This document shows positions 1 through 11,108 of a stretch of DNA of 64,000 bases, piece by piece. Under the pieces are notes generated by a model that had not been told where the DNA came from, made no database searches, and worked only from the letters and a program-made list of their open reading frames with translations. Numbering within the stretch: position 1 is the stretch's first letter; each line of letters starts with the position of its first letter. Source of the stretch: Ceriagrion tenellum (lineage: Eukaryota > Arthropoda > Insecta > Odonata > Coenagrionidae); NCBI GenBank assembly GCA_963169105.1, contig OY720639.1:98344559-98408558 (forward strand), read 5' to 3'. The position numbers were made by a program, and so were the translations under genes.

Positions 1-740
1 CTATCTAATGGTAGTTTCTTTACTCCCTGGTAGCTTTTCATATCTATTTTCCTCTTTATCTGGTCCATAAACTTATTCCTGTGTCTTCTTCTTGGGAATT
101 TTCCCTCTATTTTACCTACTTATTACCTACAACTATTACCTACTTTACTACCTATAATTATGTTCTTCACAAACCCATTGTGTCTCTGAATGTGTCCAAA
201 CCATTTGCTTCTTCTTTTCTAAATGGTATCTCATACGCTCCTTTCCTCTCACACTCTTCAACTTCATTATTTCTGACTGTGGCCGTACATTTGTTCTTCA
301 GTATCCTCCTTCTGCACCAGGTTTTGGAGGCTTCCAGTCTGTTCTGGTCTGCTTATCTAATGTTCCATGCTTCCGATCGATAGAGTGCCACGCTCCACGT
401 GACTGTTCTCACGTACTGATTTATATTGTGTTGGTTTGTATTATTTCAATACTGCTGTTCTCTTTAAATCATGAACTTTTTCTTTGCTTGGGCTCATCTT
501 CGTTTAATTTCCGTTTTGCTTCTTCCATCTCGCGTAATGGAACTTTTTTTTGATAGATGAAGGAATTCACTTGCGCTAATTTATCTCCACTCTGGGTGAT
601 TTCTGCATTCAGCTATTCTCTTCCACATTTTAGGATTTTACTCTTATTCTTATTTATTTTCATGTTTCATTCCTGGTGAGCATGAAAGATGGAATATCAT
701 CGGTTAATTTCTCTCTGGAAAAAAATTCACTTTGTTTGGT
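1..740 (-). mobile_element. LINE 3' end, reverse-transcriptase C-terminus, decayed
   Basis: Read on the minus strand, this stretch gives the tail of a LINE polyprotein in several frames. Near 655-625 it reads MKINKNKSKIL; near 538-505 DGRSKTEIKRR followed by a stop and AQAKKKFM; near 415-385 TVTWSVALY; and at 60-3 RNKFMDQIKRKIDMKSYQ. These match the post-palm region of LINEs common in insects (consensus types NKAKTKIL, WSVALYGSETW, RPRTKFMDQIKR). The same family recurs at 14900-15904 and 32455-33222. Stops and frameshifts show it is dead, and it runs off the left edge of the window. An open frame on the plus strand here (81-383) is an antisense shadow. Clade not assigned. Confidence 0.75.
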
Positions 741-1689
741 GAAGAACGCTCTAAGCCCTCAAATTTTAATATTCTAATCATGCCACTGCTATTGCTTCCG
801 TGATATCACTTACTCAACCTTTACTGGTCCGGAAGACTTATCGCTGGAGTTTCGCTGACAAAGTTTGAGACAGCAAAGAGGTGAGAGTAAACTCGAAAGT
901 TGCGACATTTTTTTCGGCAGAGTTTTCGGGGACTTACTCGATAAAGATGCTGAAAATCAAGAGTGGGATATTGTAATGCTCATCCTTGCAGGGTGAAAGT
1001 TGTTTTAATTGAATATGAATATTAGTTAATATTAATAATAATTAATATTAATTAATATTCAATGTAATTCTCTTGTCAAGATTTTGTCAATATACTTTTG
1101 CAAACGTTCAAGGTCACAATCAATATAACTATATAATATTTACCTTGTCCAAAGGTCATGTCATACGTTGCTTACTTCAGCAGTGAAAATCGAACTAAAC
1201 ACGGCAGGATTCAAATTGCATCACGTAAATAAATTGTGTGATCGAATATCGATATATCCCGATCGTGTATCGATAATTAACTTTAAACTCGATTAATCCA
1301 CTAAAAAGAGAAATAATTACGATAATTTTATTCCATCTGATTCTTGAACCCAAGGATCAATAAAAGGAAAACAAATGAGTCGATGATTTTTTGTTTGCAA
1401 TGCTGCTGTCGAATAATCCTTGTGAAATCTATGTAAATTCTAGTCGAGAAAATGTTTTCGCAAGACATCTCGGATTGTTTTAATCACTGAGACTTCCGGT
1501 TTCCGTTTTTGTTCGGCTTAAGTCATTGATAATATAATACGAGCATTTAGGCTTAATACTTTTCTTACGATTTTTGTAGGAGGAGATAGCTGACATACTG
1601 TGACGGATGTGGCAACATTGCCAAGGGAAAAATTTGCTGTTTCTCTTTTTCATCAAACATGCTTTTCAATGCATATCACGTATAAGGAT
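741..1689. other. AT-rich stretch, no gene seen
   Basis: No coding frame or known repeat recognised. It holds an AT-only palindrome at 1008-1063 and a short TATCGAT-centred inverted repeat near 1245-1275. Confidence 0.5.
1008..1063. repeat. AT palindrome
   Basis: The sequence begins ATTGAATATGAATATTAG and ends TTAATTAATATTCAAT, so the outer arms are inverted copies around a run of TTAATA units. It is low-complexity DNA able to form a cruciform. No function is inferred. Confidence 0.6.
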
Positions 1690-2258
1690 TTAAGGTAGTT
1701 TGAGCGAAATATCATTTATCTAGAAATCAATGGATTTTGTATCATTTTAAAGAACAATATATCACCCTTCCATTGACACCAAAAATAAAACCCCTTACCG
1801 CATTACTTCCCGAGATATTTTCCAAAACTACCCGCCGTTTAATATGGGAAATGGTACGTCAATGCACTCCAGAGAGACTTTATATTAAAAATGAGGCATT
1901 TTCTAGAGTAAGATCTCGTTTAAAAATCAACAATGTGTAGTTTATATGTTTTCCTAACTATTTTTGAAAATTAATCATATAGTCACCATGTAGTCACCGC
2001 AGTAAATTCTTCGAGATCACAATAAATCTTCCGTTTTCATGGAGTTTTAAAAAATGAGTCTATTTAACTATATACATAAAGACTTATTTAAATATTTTTA
2101 TTTGATTGCTTACAGTTTCTATCATGTAAAACTATGTTATTGCACCATTAATAATGCAATATTTAATCCGTGTGTCTCACAGTTGGTGAAATTAAAACGT
2201 ATCATTCGAATATGGTTTCAATTATGATTAGGGATCTATCTCGCTCACACTACCTTAA
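1690..2258 (+). mobile_element. TTAA-flanked MITE, copy 1 (reference copy)
   Basis: The element lies between TTAA at 1690-1693 and TTAA at 2255-2258. Its inverted ends are GGTAGTTTGAGCGAAATA on the left and, read in reverse complement, GGTAGTGTGAGCGAGATA on the right. The 561-bp body has no coding capacity; the 67-codon open frame at 1737-1940 is incidental. Related sequences occur at 13139-13681, 29950-30228, 39079-39906 and 60627-61552. TTAA target duplication is the hallmark of piggyBac transposition, but the ends do not begin with the usual CCY of piggyBac, so the mobilising transposase is an inference. A full-length internal copy makes this the best reference for the family. Confidence 0.75.
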
Positions 2259-2432
2259 GACACGTTGTTAAATGTTTTAAGCCTCAAGATACTTCCCACA
2301 GTCCGTTAATAAATCATGAAATTAAGTCCTGCCCAAATAGAAATGGAGGCTGGAGTCAGAATAGTTATTGGTTTTTGTGGCGTAGTAAAAGATTCAATTT
2401 TATGCTTCGCCCAATAAAATTTTAAAGATTTC

Positions 2433-2549
2433 AAGAGAGATATGGTACTTTTTCACAGTTTTTATTCCAAGTTGACCGGTTTCGTCGACGCCTATGCGAC
2501 GAAACCGGTCGAATTGAAATAAAAACTGGAAAAAAGTACCATATCTCTT
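2433..2549. repeat. Hairpin MITE with CCGGTTTCG core
   Basis: Two long inverted arms. The left begins AAGAGAGATATGGTACTTTT and runs to GACCGGTTTCGTCG; the right begins CGACGAAACCGGTC and returns to AAGTACCATATCTCTT, with only about nine bases of loop (ACGCCTATG). The ACCGGTTTCG core and TTTTTATT flank resemble the element at 51538-51664. Noncoding; if transcribed it would fold into a nearly complete duplex. Confidence 0.75.
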
Positions 2550-4662
2550 TTTAACTCTTTAGAATGGATTTTCACCGAGTAAAGCCTGAAACAATCGAGT
2601 TTAACAATAAAATTTTCCCCGAAGGAGTATTTACATGAAATTTACAACATATAAAGCACTAAGCCTATATTTAGTCATTAAAGTATATTTTATTAATTTT
2701 ATGAAAACAGTACTTCGTACCGCGGGTTCCTCCTTAATGAATTATGTTTAGATAGCTTTGTACATAACACAGTAAGTATGCCAAACCAATATGGCCCAAG
2801 TTATTTACATGGCGTTCTTCGGCGGATTTCCGGACCTCACCACTGCGCCCTATATACAGCATCGTGTATGAACAGGCACCGAGTCATCGAATGCGATTAG
2901 TCCCGAATGGTTTCGAGTTATTTTGTAGTGATTTCAATGCTGAAATCAGTGCTTAAATAATCCTGTAAAATGGCCTTCCGTCGAACGAAACGGGCAATCA
3001 CGAATGGGCAAAAGCGTTGGTCAGTGGCGACTGCTACGAGGCAAAGACGATATTAATTGTGTCGCATGTACACTCCTCATTCTATGCCGGGTTATAGGGT
3101 GAGGATCAGACCTTGCCATGTACAATGGAGTTTTCTTAAATGGAGATTTTTCCAGTGCAGTAACAATTTTTATTGATAGGAAACCTAGGTGAACCAGAAA
3201 TTGAACGAGAGATGGAGAAAACTGAGGTCGCAAATAGCAAATATAAAAAAGCTAACATCCTTAATTGACAATCTCCCCGTTGCTTAAGCAAGTATAAAAA
3301 CTCTTTTTAGGGCTTTACATTAACAAATAAAATTGCTCGGAATACGACCGCTGGTTGACAAATTGAGCTGATTGTTTTGCACAAAGAATTATTTTGTCGA
3401 TTGGCATCAAACTGAGGGACAGCGAGAAAAATTTGAAGGTTTTCAACTTTTTTACCGGCACACGCTTAACCTCGTTATTCACCAATCAGTCAATCGAAGC
3501 CTGTTCGGATTCGGTGTATAAATGTCATCTTTTACTTTTTGAATTTTGAGGCATGCAAAAGTTAAAATGCATTAATAAACGTATCCAGATTGGACTAACT
3601 CATGACATCAAATTATCTTCCCGGCTGTAAAGTGACTTACTCGATAAAGAAACATGTACATTTTCTCCGCTTCATACAGCGTGCAACTTTCAAACCGGAT
3701 GAATTCCAAAATTTTAATCTGAGCCGTATTTTTTATACATTGACTTAGTTATCTTCTGGTCTCGCGGCAATGGAATGCATATTTTATAAGCTTTTCGATG
3801 TTTTCTGTCAATCTGAAATTAAAAATCATTGAATTTTTTGAGTTTATTAAATATATCTGCTTCTCCAATAATTGGATAGATCGATAGAAACATTCCAATG
3901 CTCTTAATTGGAGTTGTAAAAATTATAAGTTAGGTATTCTCAAAATCTAGTTGATTTTCAGTCCATAGAAAATCTTCTCCGTTAGTTTTTATGGCATGAT
4001 TTCTCTGTTAATGAGGTTGGGTTTTTATTCTCTTTTTTATGTAACGTAATCTGAGAGTAGTTAATTCGATTTTTATTTTCAGTGAATGATTTGAAAACTG
4101 TGAACGACTGATGTAGTCGTAACGTCTGCAGTCATGCAATCATTTCACAGGTTATGTGGGTTTAAGACCATGGATCAATCAAATCCTGGATTCGATGAAA
4201 AATCGATCTAATTGGATAAACCCCGGAAAATGTTCGCGTAGTTTGAAGCTTACTTTTGTATTTGTATTTTATCAAGAAATAATTTCTGAAAAGGGTATTT
4301 CCGGAAAACAAAGACAAACAAACTGGTACACATTACTAGGATATTAAAAAATTCATCTCCCCGTGAATGCTGTGCTACTACCACTATATTGTAAAACGGC
4401 AGCCAATTTGTACTGTTTTTGACCATATTCCACTAACTGTTGGAATATAAAAAAATGTTTGGTGCAAAAGTTAAAGACCATAAAAAATGCATCCTTTTAA
4501 CTTTTTCCCAGCTTATTGTGGTTTCGAAGGCGAAATTCTTATGAGTAACGTGTACACAGTTTATCGGCTTTATTTACAACTGTTTCCAAAATGTTCACAT
4601 TGTATATGCATCAGGAATAAGTGCAAACTTATAAAAAAAAGAAATATTCTTTATCTCGCTCA
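2550..4662. other. AT-rich stretch, no gene seen
   Basis: No gene or named repeat recognised in about 2.1 kb. A slightly GC-richer patch at 2800-3120 contains only short open frames on either strand with no recognisable motif. Confidence 0.45.
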
Positions 4663-4872
4663 ATACCATATTTTTGCTTTCAGAGGATTTAATGGTTACA
4701 TTTACAAAACTACAACTTTAAAACACACACGACCCGGGTTTCAACGCTCAAGCGTCATCTTCAGGAGACGACGATGACGATTAAGCGTTGAAACCCGGGT
4801 CGTGTGTGTTTTTAAGTTGTGGTTTTGTAAATGTAACTATTAAATCATCTGAAAGAAAAAATATGGAATACC
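4663..4872. repeat. Hairpin MITE with long arms
   Basis: Arms of about 95-100 bp pair around a short loop near 4758-4772. The left arm carries CGACCCGGGTTTCAACGCT and the right carries AGCGTTGAAACCCGGGTCG. The arms continue outward through CAAAACTACAACTTTAAAAC versus its inverted copy to ATACCATATTTTT versus AAAAATATGGAAT. The tip contains GTCATCTTCAG, a motif also found at the tips of other hairpins in this window. The CGACCCGGGTTT motif and CATCTT tip link it to the hairpins at 58012-58410. No coding capacity. Confidence 0.75.
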
Positions 4873-6797
4873 TCAAAGTTACCAAAGAACTTGTACTATC
4901 AATACCATATTATTCACAATTTTCTCCACAATATCACGTTTCCAGCACTGACGTTTCGAGCAATATATGTACCGGAAGATTTCATGAAATTTTATGCTTT
5001 ACTAGCTGGAGGATCATTTCGAGAAATACCAGTAATAAAAATTACAGGAAAACGTTTGTGTTGCCTGTCGATTTCATAAACCGCATATTTATTTCACTAA
5101 AGATGAAGTTTGGCTACTTGACTATACAGAAATTTTACCTGACGTTGCCTGATGTTACCTGAATACATTATAATATGCAATAACGGATTAACCGAAATAA
5201 ATTGTAGTTTACTGGAAAGGAAAATTAAATGTGACAAGATAAATGATGATTCAGTGAAAATTTTTGTTGAAAAGACGTGTACTAGGGTGCCCAATGTACA
5301 CCACACATCCAATGCAATATTCGATGGTCGATAGCATTTATTGTAAACGACACGGTTCATCGCATCGCGATGTCTAAAATCATCGTCCATGATTTCAATC
5401 AATCAAATCCTCGGATAGGCCTATATGCGAGGCATAATATTTGACTTATATTCCCTGTTTTGTGTTTTTGTGTTATATTAAACGAAATATATCACGTTAA
5501 TATTGGTTCAGTACGCAATTATTTTATCGTATCTTATTTCTTGTATTAAATGGCATGTTTTTGGCCTGGATGCCTGAAGCCTTACCAAATACTAACGGAG
5601 TGATATAATTGTGTCGCATTCTACTCAGTTTTGATGCTCTCGGGTTAAATATCAAGCGGTGAAATATCCTCGTTAAACGTGACGCTAATTGACGGAAAGC
5701 TCTGTGACTTTTGGATCGGACGCATAGATACCGCGAAGAATGAAATGTCATGACCTCTGACCCGTCGGACTCACCTCAAGGATTTAGAGCAAAGAGCACC
5801 TCTCTCCTCCTTCTTTAACCTTTTCTCCTGGGTCATCGCATTTCCCAGAATACTCGTAATCAACTGTTTCTCTCACGGGAAACTATTGGAATCCGAGGTT
5901 CTCAAATGTAATAAAAAATGTGGCCGCTCGAACTTGATAATTTACTCTTTTCCGGCTTCACCGATCTGTATTCATAAAGGTTATTTTTCAACCAAGGCGA
6001 GTAAATGAAGCCTAGGATTTCTTCTAAGGATTAGAAAACTGCAGGATTCTGTGAAAAATCAACCGCTAGTTATATCCCCGAAAAATATTTTTTGAAGACT
6101 CCAGGAATTGTATGGTTTTGCTTATACTTTCATCAATACATCTACTGAACTAAAGTTTCGTGAATCAGCGATATCTTGTGGAAATAGGTTACAGATATCA
6201 TAATCTCAAAAAATAGGACTTTTTCATATTTTTACACTATTTTTAATATCACAATACGACCTCGGTTTCGATAATACTGTGATATAAATGATAAAATGTA
6301 GACCTTAATGATGACATAGTTTTTTAGAAACCTAGGTCTGATGGATGAGATGATAATAATTTGGAGGAAATATAACTAAGCTCAATTAAAAAAAGAGTAT
6401 TTTTTTAGATCATGTCATCAATAAATCTACCGTTCCCTTATACCTTATAAAACGACACCTTATAAAAAAGTAATTACTGCTTTTCTACCGCTTTTTTATC
6501 TGAAAGGGAGCAAAACTTTAAGAATGATTCTCCTTGAAAATATTGCTCTTAAAAATGACATGATCAAATGACATGAGTATGTTTCATGAAATTTTAAAGC
6601 TTATGCGTGCGTAATAGTTTCTGGATGCATTAGTCAGATGGAAATATTTTCTCCTGCATGTAAATGTTTACCTTAAGTAAATTACTACCTTCATGAGTAG
6701 TTTTGTAAAACTGTATTTTTTGGCCTAGAGAATGTCACAACGGGCCAAATTTGTGGTAAATTTAACGAATATTCTGTTAAAGTTTTAACAATATATA
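4873..6797. other. AT-rich stretch, no gene seen
   Basis: Overlapping short open frames at 4788-5402 occur on both strands without similarity to any family I know. A small imperfect hairpin (ATATCACA...TGTGATAT) sits near 6247-6288. Nothing else recognised. Confidence 0.4.
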
Positions 6798-7018
6798 CAG
6801 TGAAACCTATATAAACAGTCTAGAAACAATACGTGAAACCTGTATTTAGCGGCCACCTCCAGACCCGCGAGTTAATGGCCGCTCTAGAATGTGACCGCTG
6901 AGGGAAGAGACAAAATACCTTGCTTCTATGTATGGTAAATTCATTCCGTTCCCGAGAAATACGGATGCTTAGAGAGGTGTCTGCGAAAGGGAGGTGGTCA
7001 CGGAGGCAGATTTCACTT
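6798..7018. mobile_element. pogo/Tigger-like MITE
   Basis: The left end is TA then CAGTGAAACCTATAT; the right end, in reverse complement, is TA then AAGTGAAATCTGCCTCC. The interior holds GCGGCCACCTCC and GGAGGTGGTCAC in opposite orientation. The CAGTGAAACC start, TA target duplication and GCGGCC-type subterminal sequence are typical of the pogo/Tigger branch of Tc1/mariner. The element is about 220 bp, noncoding and diverged. Confidence 0.5.
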
Positions 7019-9339
7019 TAAATGTCACTCCTCACTCGTCTCTTCATAAAACATTCATACCTTGGTATACGTAGAAAAATATTTGGAATGAAAATTATAG
7101 AGAATTATTTATTTTATGTAGTTTACAGGCATTTTGAATGTTCACTAATGAAATATTTATTCACCACTTGGAATTAACGTCACCTTGTTCGAGTTTTCGT
7201 CATCCAAAACACAAACCTCTAAATACTCACTGTTACTGTGTTAAGAAAGCACTCCATCAAACTAGTGATATGAAGTACATGTTTGTGTTTGTGAGGTGAC
7301 TCTGTTACTACACTTTAATTGTTAACAATTATTTTAGTCTGAAATATAAGAACTATAGACAATGCCAGCATGATATGTAACTCAGAAGAAAGAATATTTA
7401 TGATCAGCTAAAATTAAATTACATGTATGGCTCAAGAAGACTGTGTTGTGGTGCCAACAACATTAAATATTTGGTGGGATAATCTGATGCAGGTTATTGG
7501 TGTGAGTGATTTGAAAAGAAAAGCAAAGAAGTCTTTGTTAAAAGTAAATTGTTGATCCAACAGGATTTGAAATATCTTGTTTATGTTATCATTTTTAGTG
7601 TCGGTCTTTTTACTTATTGTGTCTATCTAAATTCATCACATGAGCATAGGCTCCACTAGACGAGCAATTGTTGCTCAGGAGGATGTAAAATGTATTTATT
7701 TTTAGAAAAAGTTTGTATGAAAAGTTAAATATTAAAGTATTATTAATAAAATAATCACAAATTTTAAAACAAAAACGTTTTTCTCACATGAACATTGTTG
7801 AAAATGTTGATTACATGAGCGCAAGCGTTATGGAGAGCCATGTCTGCGCCCTACCCCCTACCCTTGTGAGATTAAACCAAACTTGACCAGACTACGTGGA
7901 AAAGGAACTCGATATCATCGTTTACGAGCAAAGCAGTTGTCATTCTCTCTTTTATGATCTTTTTCAGACAGTGGTAATATATTTTTTCTCGCTCCATTTA
8001 AATAATCCCATCATTGTTTATAAAGGAGATCGTAAAGGTAAAATACGGCCAAAACCCATCACTATCGGAGATAATCGCTTGGTCTTGATACGCTACAGTG
8101 ATGCGTAATCGATCGGCATAAATATATTTTTACGATCGAATATTACGTATAACGTCCCTATTTCCCTGTCTCAGACACCGAATCTATAATAAAATACAGA
8201 TTTCTTCTCGATCACAAAGTACTGATGTGCTGTCAGTCTTTCCAGGATTAGGAACTGAGCTTAGGTTTCTCAATTACAGTTTAATATCAATATTTAAATC
8301 TCGAAACTTTCAAAAAAGGGATGGTCACTCTCTAATAACCTAACTCTTGTAAAAACCATTGATTAACCCACAAACTATCAAGATATTTATCATCTTTTCA
8401 CCGCCAATTGGGAAATTTGGTTGCCCCATTAATTATATAACATAAGTATTATACTTTACAGTATTGATCCTTAATATATTATTCGTATCACAGTCTATTA
8501 ACCTCTTTTAACGATTAATAATATTTTTTTCAGAAATAAACAATATTTAATTTAAAGGATATATAAAACAATCTACATTCCCTTCCATTCCAAACACATT
8601 AAAAAATTAACAAACCCTCTTTCTGGAATTAGTGTATGTTAAAAAATATTTCACTGAACGCATGTTATGACTGATTTCAATGAATTTACTTTCAAAACTG
8701 CTATGATAGTTTCGTTACCAACGAGGGTAATCTGGTTCCCCCAAAGGAATTTTCTCCGAAAAATAATTAAAAATAAAAAAAAGAAAGAAATCGTAAATAA
8801 GTTTTGAAATGATTCAAGGACAATTACTAGGAAGCATTTCATCACAAAAAATTCAAAGTTTCTGCGGTTGAAAACGTTACCTGGGTAATCTCGTTATCCG
8901 CCTTTGTAGTTTGAGAGTTAAACCTTCAACGGCACACCACTTTATATGTTAAACCCTCCCTCCAAAACATTTCGTTGTCGCATTTAACCACTCCTCCTGA
9001 GTGTATGCCGTGTTTGTAGAGCTGGTGCCCTCCCAGTAGTTACTTGAACTTATTCTCATATAGAAATATTAATGAATTTTTATCGCAACCATTTTTTTCA
9101 GAATATTTTTAATTTTGTATCTTTCTTGGGGATGATGTTTCCTTTTTTCGTTCATGGCATGTCATTACCGTAGAATAAATTGCCCTGTTTTTTAATAACT
9201 TCCCATTAATTTAGGAATGTTGAAGAGAGTACTTGAAGAAATTGTATGAACCTTTTTTCGGCCTTCGCGGCGCAGTTATTTTTTTCCTTGATCGCCTACT
9301 CTGGCGTTAAGATTCGGCGGAGTCAGTGATTTGGTATTT
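7019..9339. other. AT-rich stretch, no gene seen
   Basis: Only short open frames (at 7896-8108 and, on minus, 8845-8651), none with a recognisable domain. A peptide-like run near 7425-7555 (MAQEDCVVVPTTLNIWW) is too short to assign and may be transposon debris. Confidence 0.4.
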
Positions 9340-9665
9340 TTAACGTCACTCTCGCAGAGTAACCGTATTTATGGAACGTTCTCGGGACTTGAGAGCAGCG
9401 GAATATTTAGCCATGCTTCTCGGAACGAGCGTCGCTTATGGTGAATATATAGACCTCCTGGGATGTCCCCGAAATTGGGTAGGGCCGGTAAATTTGACGA
9501 AAATTTCGAAAATAACGGCGGAAATTAACGGGAAAAAAATCGAAAAAATAAACTCCCGCCGGCCCTCCACCGTCGCCCATCACGCCAGGGGGAATGGCGC
9601 CAATTAATTAAGCGGGCTTATCCAAGACTTCGCTGCTTGAGCCGCGGGAACGATTCTGTAAGTGG
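9340..9665. other. GC- and CpG-rich island of unknown role
   Basis: This block stands out from AT-rich surroundings. A 78-codon frame (9371-9607, plus) begins MERSRDLRAAEYLAMLLG and ends before a TAA; it is not recognised and has no clear splice acceptor. The sequence ATTCTGTAAGTGG near 9650 resembles a splice donor on the plus strand. It could be a conserved noncoding element, a promoter-type CpG block, or the edge of an exon. Confidence 0.25.
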
Positions 9666-10900
9666 GGGAAGAGAGGTTGAGTGAGTTAAAGGAAGGGCCA
9701 CAGGAATCGCACCGCTCCGATGATGAGACGAAAAAGAAAGTTTCGAGAAGGGTAATGACGATGGAAAGAGGTATAGGCATGAACTGATTTGGTCTTGGCG
9801 CTCCAGATTGGGAAAGTGCGCAAAACACAACCGGAACAGACCTATCACACCTGTTTCTGTGGGAAAAATATTCACTGTCAAGTAGTTGAGCGAGTTTTTG
9901 AGCCTTGTGGCCATCATTTACGATGTTTTATATGGTAATACAATGTCAAAATACTACGTATCTTCCCAAATTATCCCCGGTTTTCTGTATTGGACGAGAA
10001 TAAACGTTTCCATTACTTCTTAATGTAGAGCTAAAGCCGAAACTTGATGGTGTGCTTTTGTAAATCCTGCGCTAACTTCAAAATCTCTAAGAGAATGCTC
10101 CCTTATATTCAGTTTCTCAGTAGTTTATTGTAGTAGTAGTTTAGTAATTTATTTTATGCGAAGCAAACTTGTGAATTACTTGTCCTTAGGACCATTATGC
10201 TAAATGGTAAATCACGGACGCTCTGACCGGTGGAAGCGGCTTGACCTTCGCTTACAGCTGAGTGTAGGCAGCGCCACTTCTGGTACTCAAATAAATCACT
10301 GGTTTGAAATAATCCTTCACCCAAGGCGCCTCCATTTGGGATTTTAAGACCAATTAATGCTGTTCTCGTTGATAGAAACCCGATTGAGGGAGGCTGCGGA
10401 AAACTAATGAGTGCTTCAAACTCACTTTTACCTCGAACCGTTCATATTTGTGACCCCTCAATTATGATTCGCAACCCCTTAGTTATTACGTGTTTGTAAT
10501 AATCTCGTACGCTTATATCACATCCCTCCTGTAAATGCGTGGACAAGAAGAGCCTGAAGGCGTTATAGAGATGTGAGAATTGATGATAGGAAATAAGTTT
10601 CGATATGAAATATAAATTCGCTTGGACTTGATGTTTGAACCTCGAATCTTTGGCTTTACAGGCCGATGCGCAAAATTCCTCCATCTTTATGGATCGAGAA
10701 TTCCGATCTTTTCCTTTCTAAGGCGTCAGTTAACACTATCAACTAAACCGATCGACTCCAATTGAACAAAGGTTATTTTGAAGAAGTATTAGATCCCATT
10801 AGGATGGGTAATGAGAAAGTATCAATCGTTCAGCGAACGAAACTATCCTAAATGGTAGACGACCAAATGATAGGGTTTTCACAAAAAAAAAACGGTTATA
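9666..10900. other. No gene seen
   Basis: Overlapping minus-strand frames at 9917-9604 and a frame at 10684-10442 show no recognisable motif. No repeats identified. Confidence 0.35.
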
Positions 10901-11108
10901 GGCTTGACTTTGTGAAAGTTATCCATAAAGTGAATGGTTTCCCGGTTGTTCTTTCACGTTTATCCATTTCTGTGGACAATATTTTACCAGCGTTACAGCT
11001 GGCTTCTTCAGGTCCGCTGAAGTGGTGAAATGCTGTCCGTAAAAATGGATAAACACAGAAGAACACCCGGAAAACCATTCTGTATATCACAAAGACTCCG
11101 CGGAAGCC
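10901..11108. repeat. Hairpin MITE, GCTTCCGCGG family
   Basis: The left arm starts GGCTTGACTTTGTGAAAGTT and the right arm, in reverse complement, starts GGCTTCCGCGGAGTCTTTGT. They pair through GGTTTCCCGGTTGTTCTT versus GGTTTTCCGGGTGTTCTT and TTTATCCATTT in both. The tip reads GGCTTCTTCAGGTCCGCTGA. The GCTTCCGCGG end and the GCTTCTTCAGG tip are shared with the hairpin at 52875-53062, so the two belong to one family or superfamily. Confidence 0.65.

Noticed and set aside
81..383. 100-codon plus-strand frame
   Set aside because: Antisense of LINE reverse-transcriptase C-terminus on the minus strand; similar antisense frames arise over the other copies (15314-15108 and 33035-32829 on minus).
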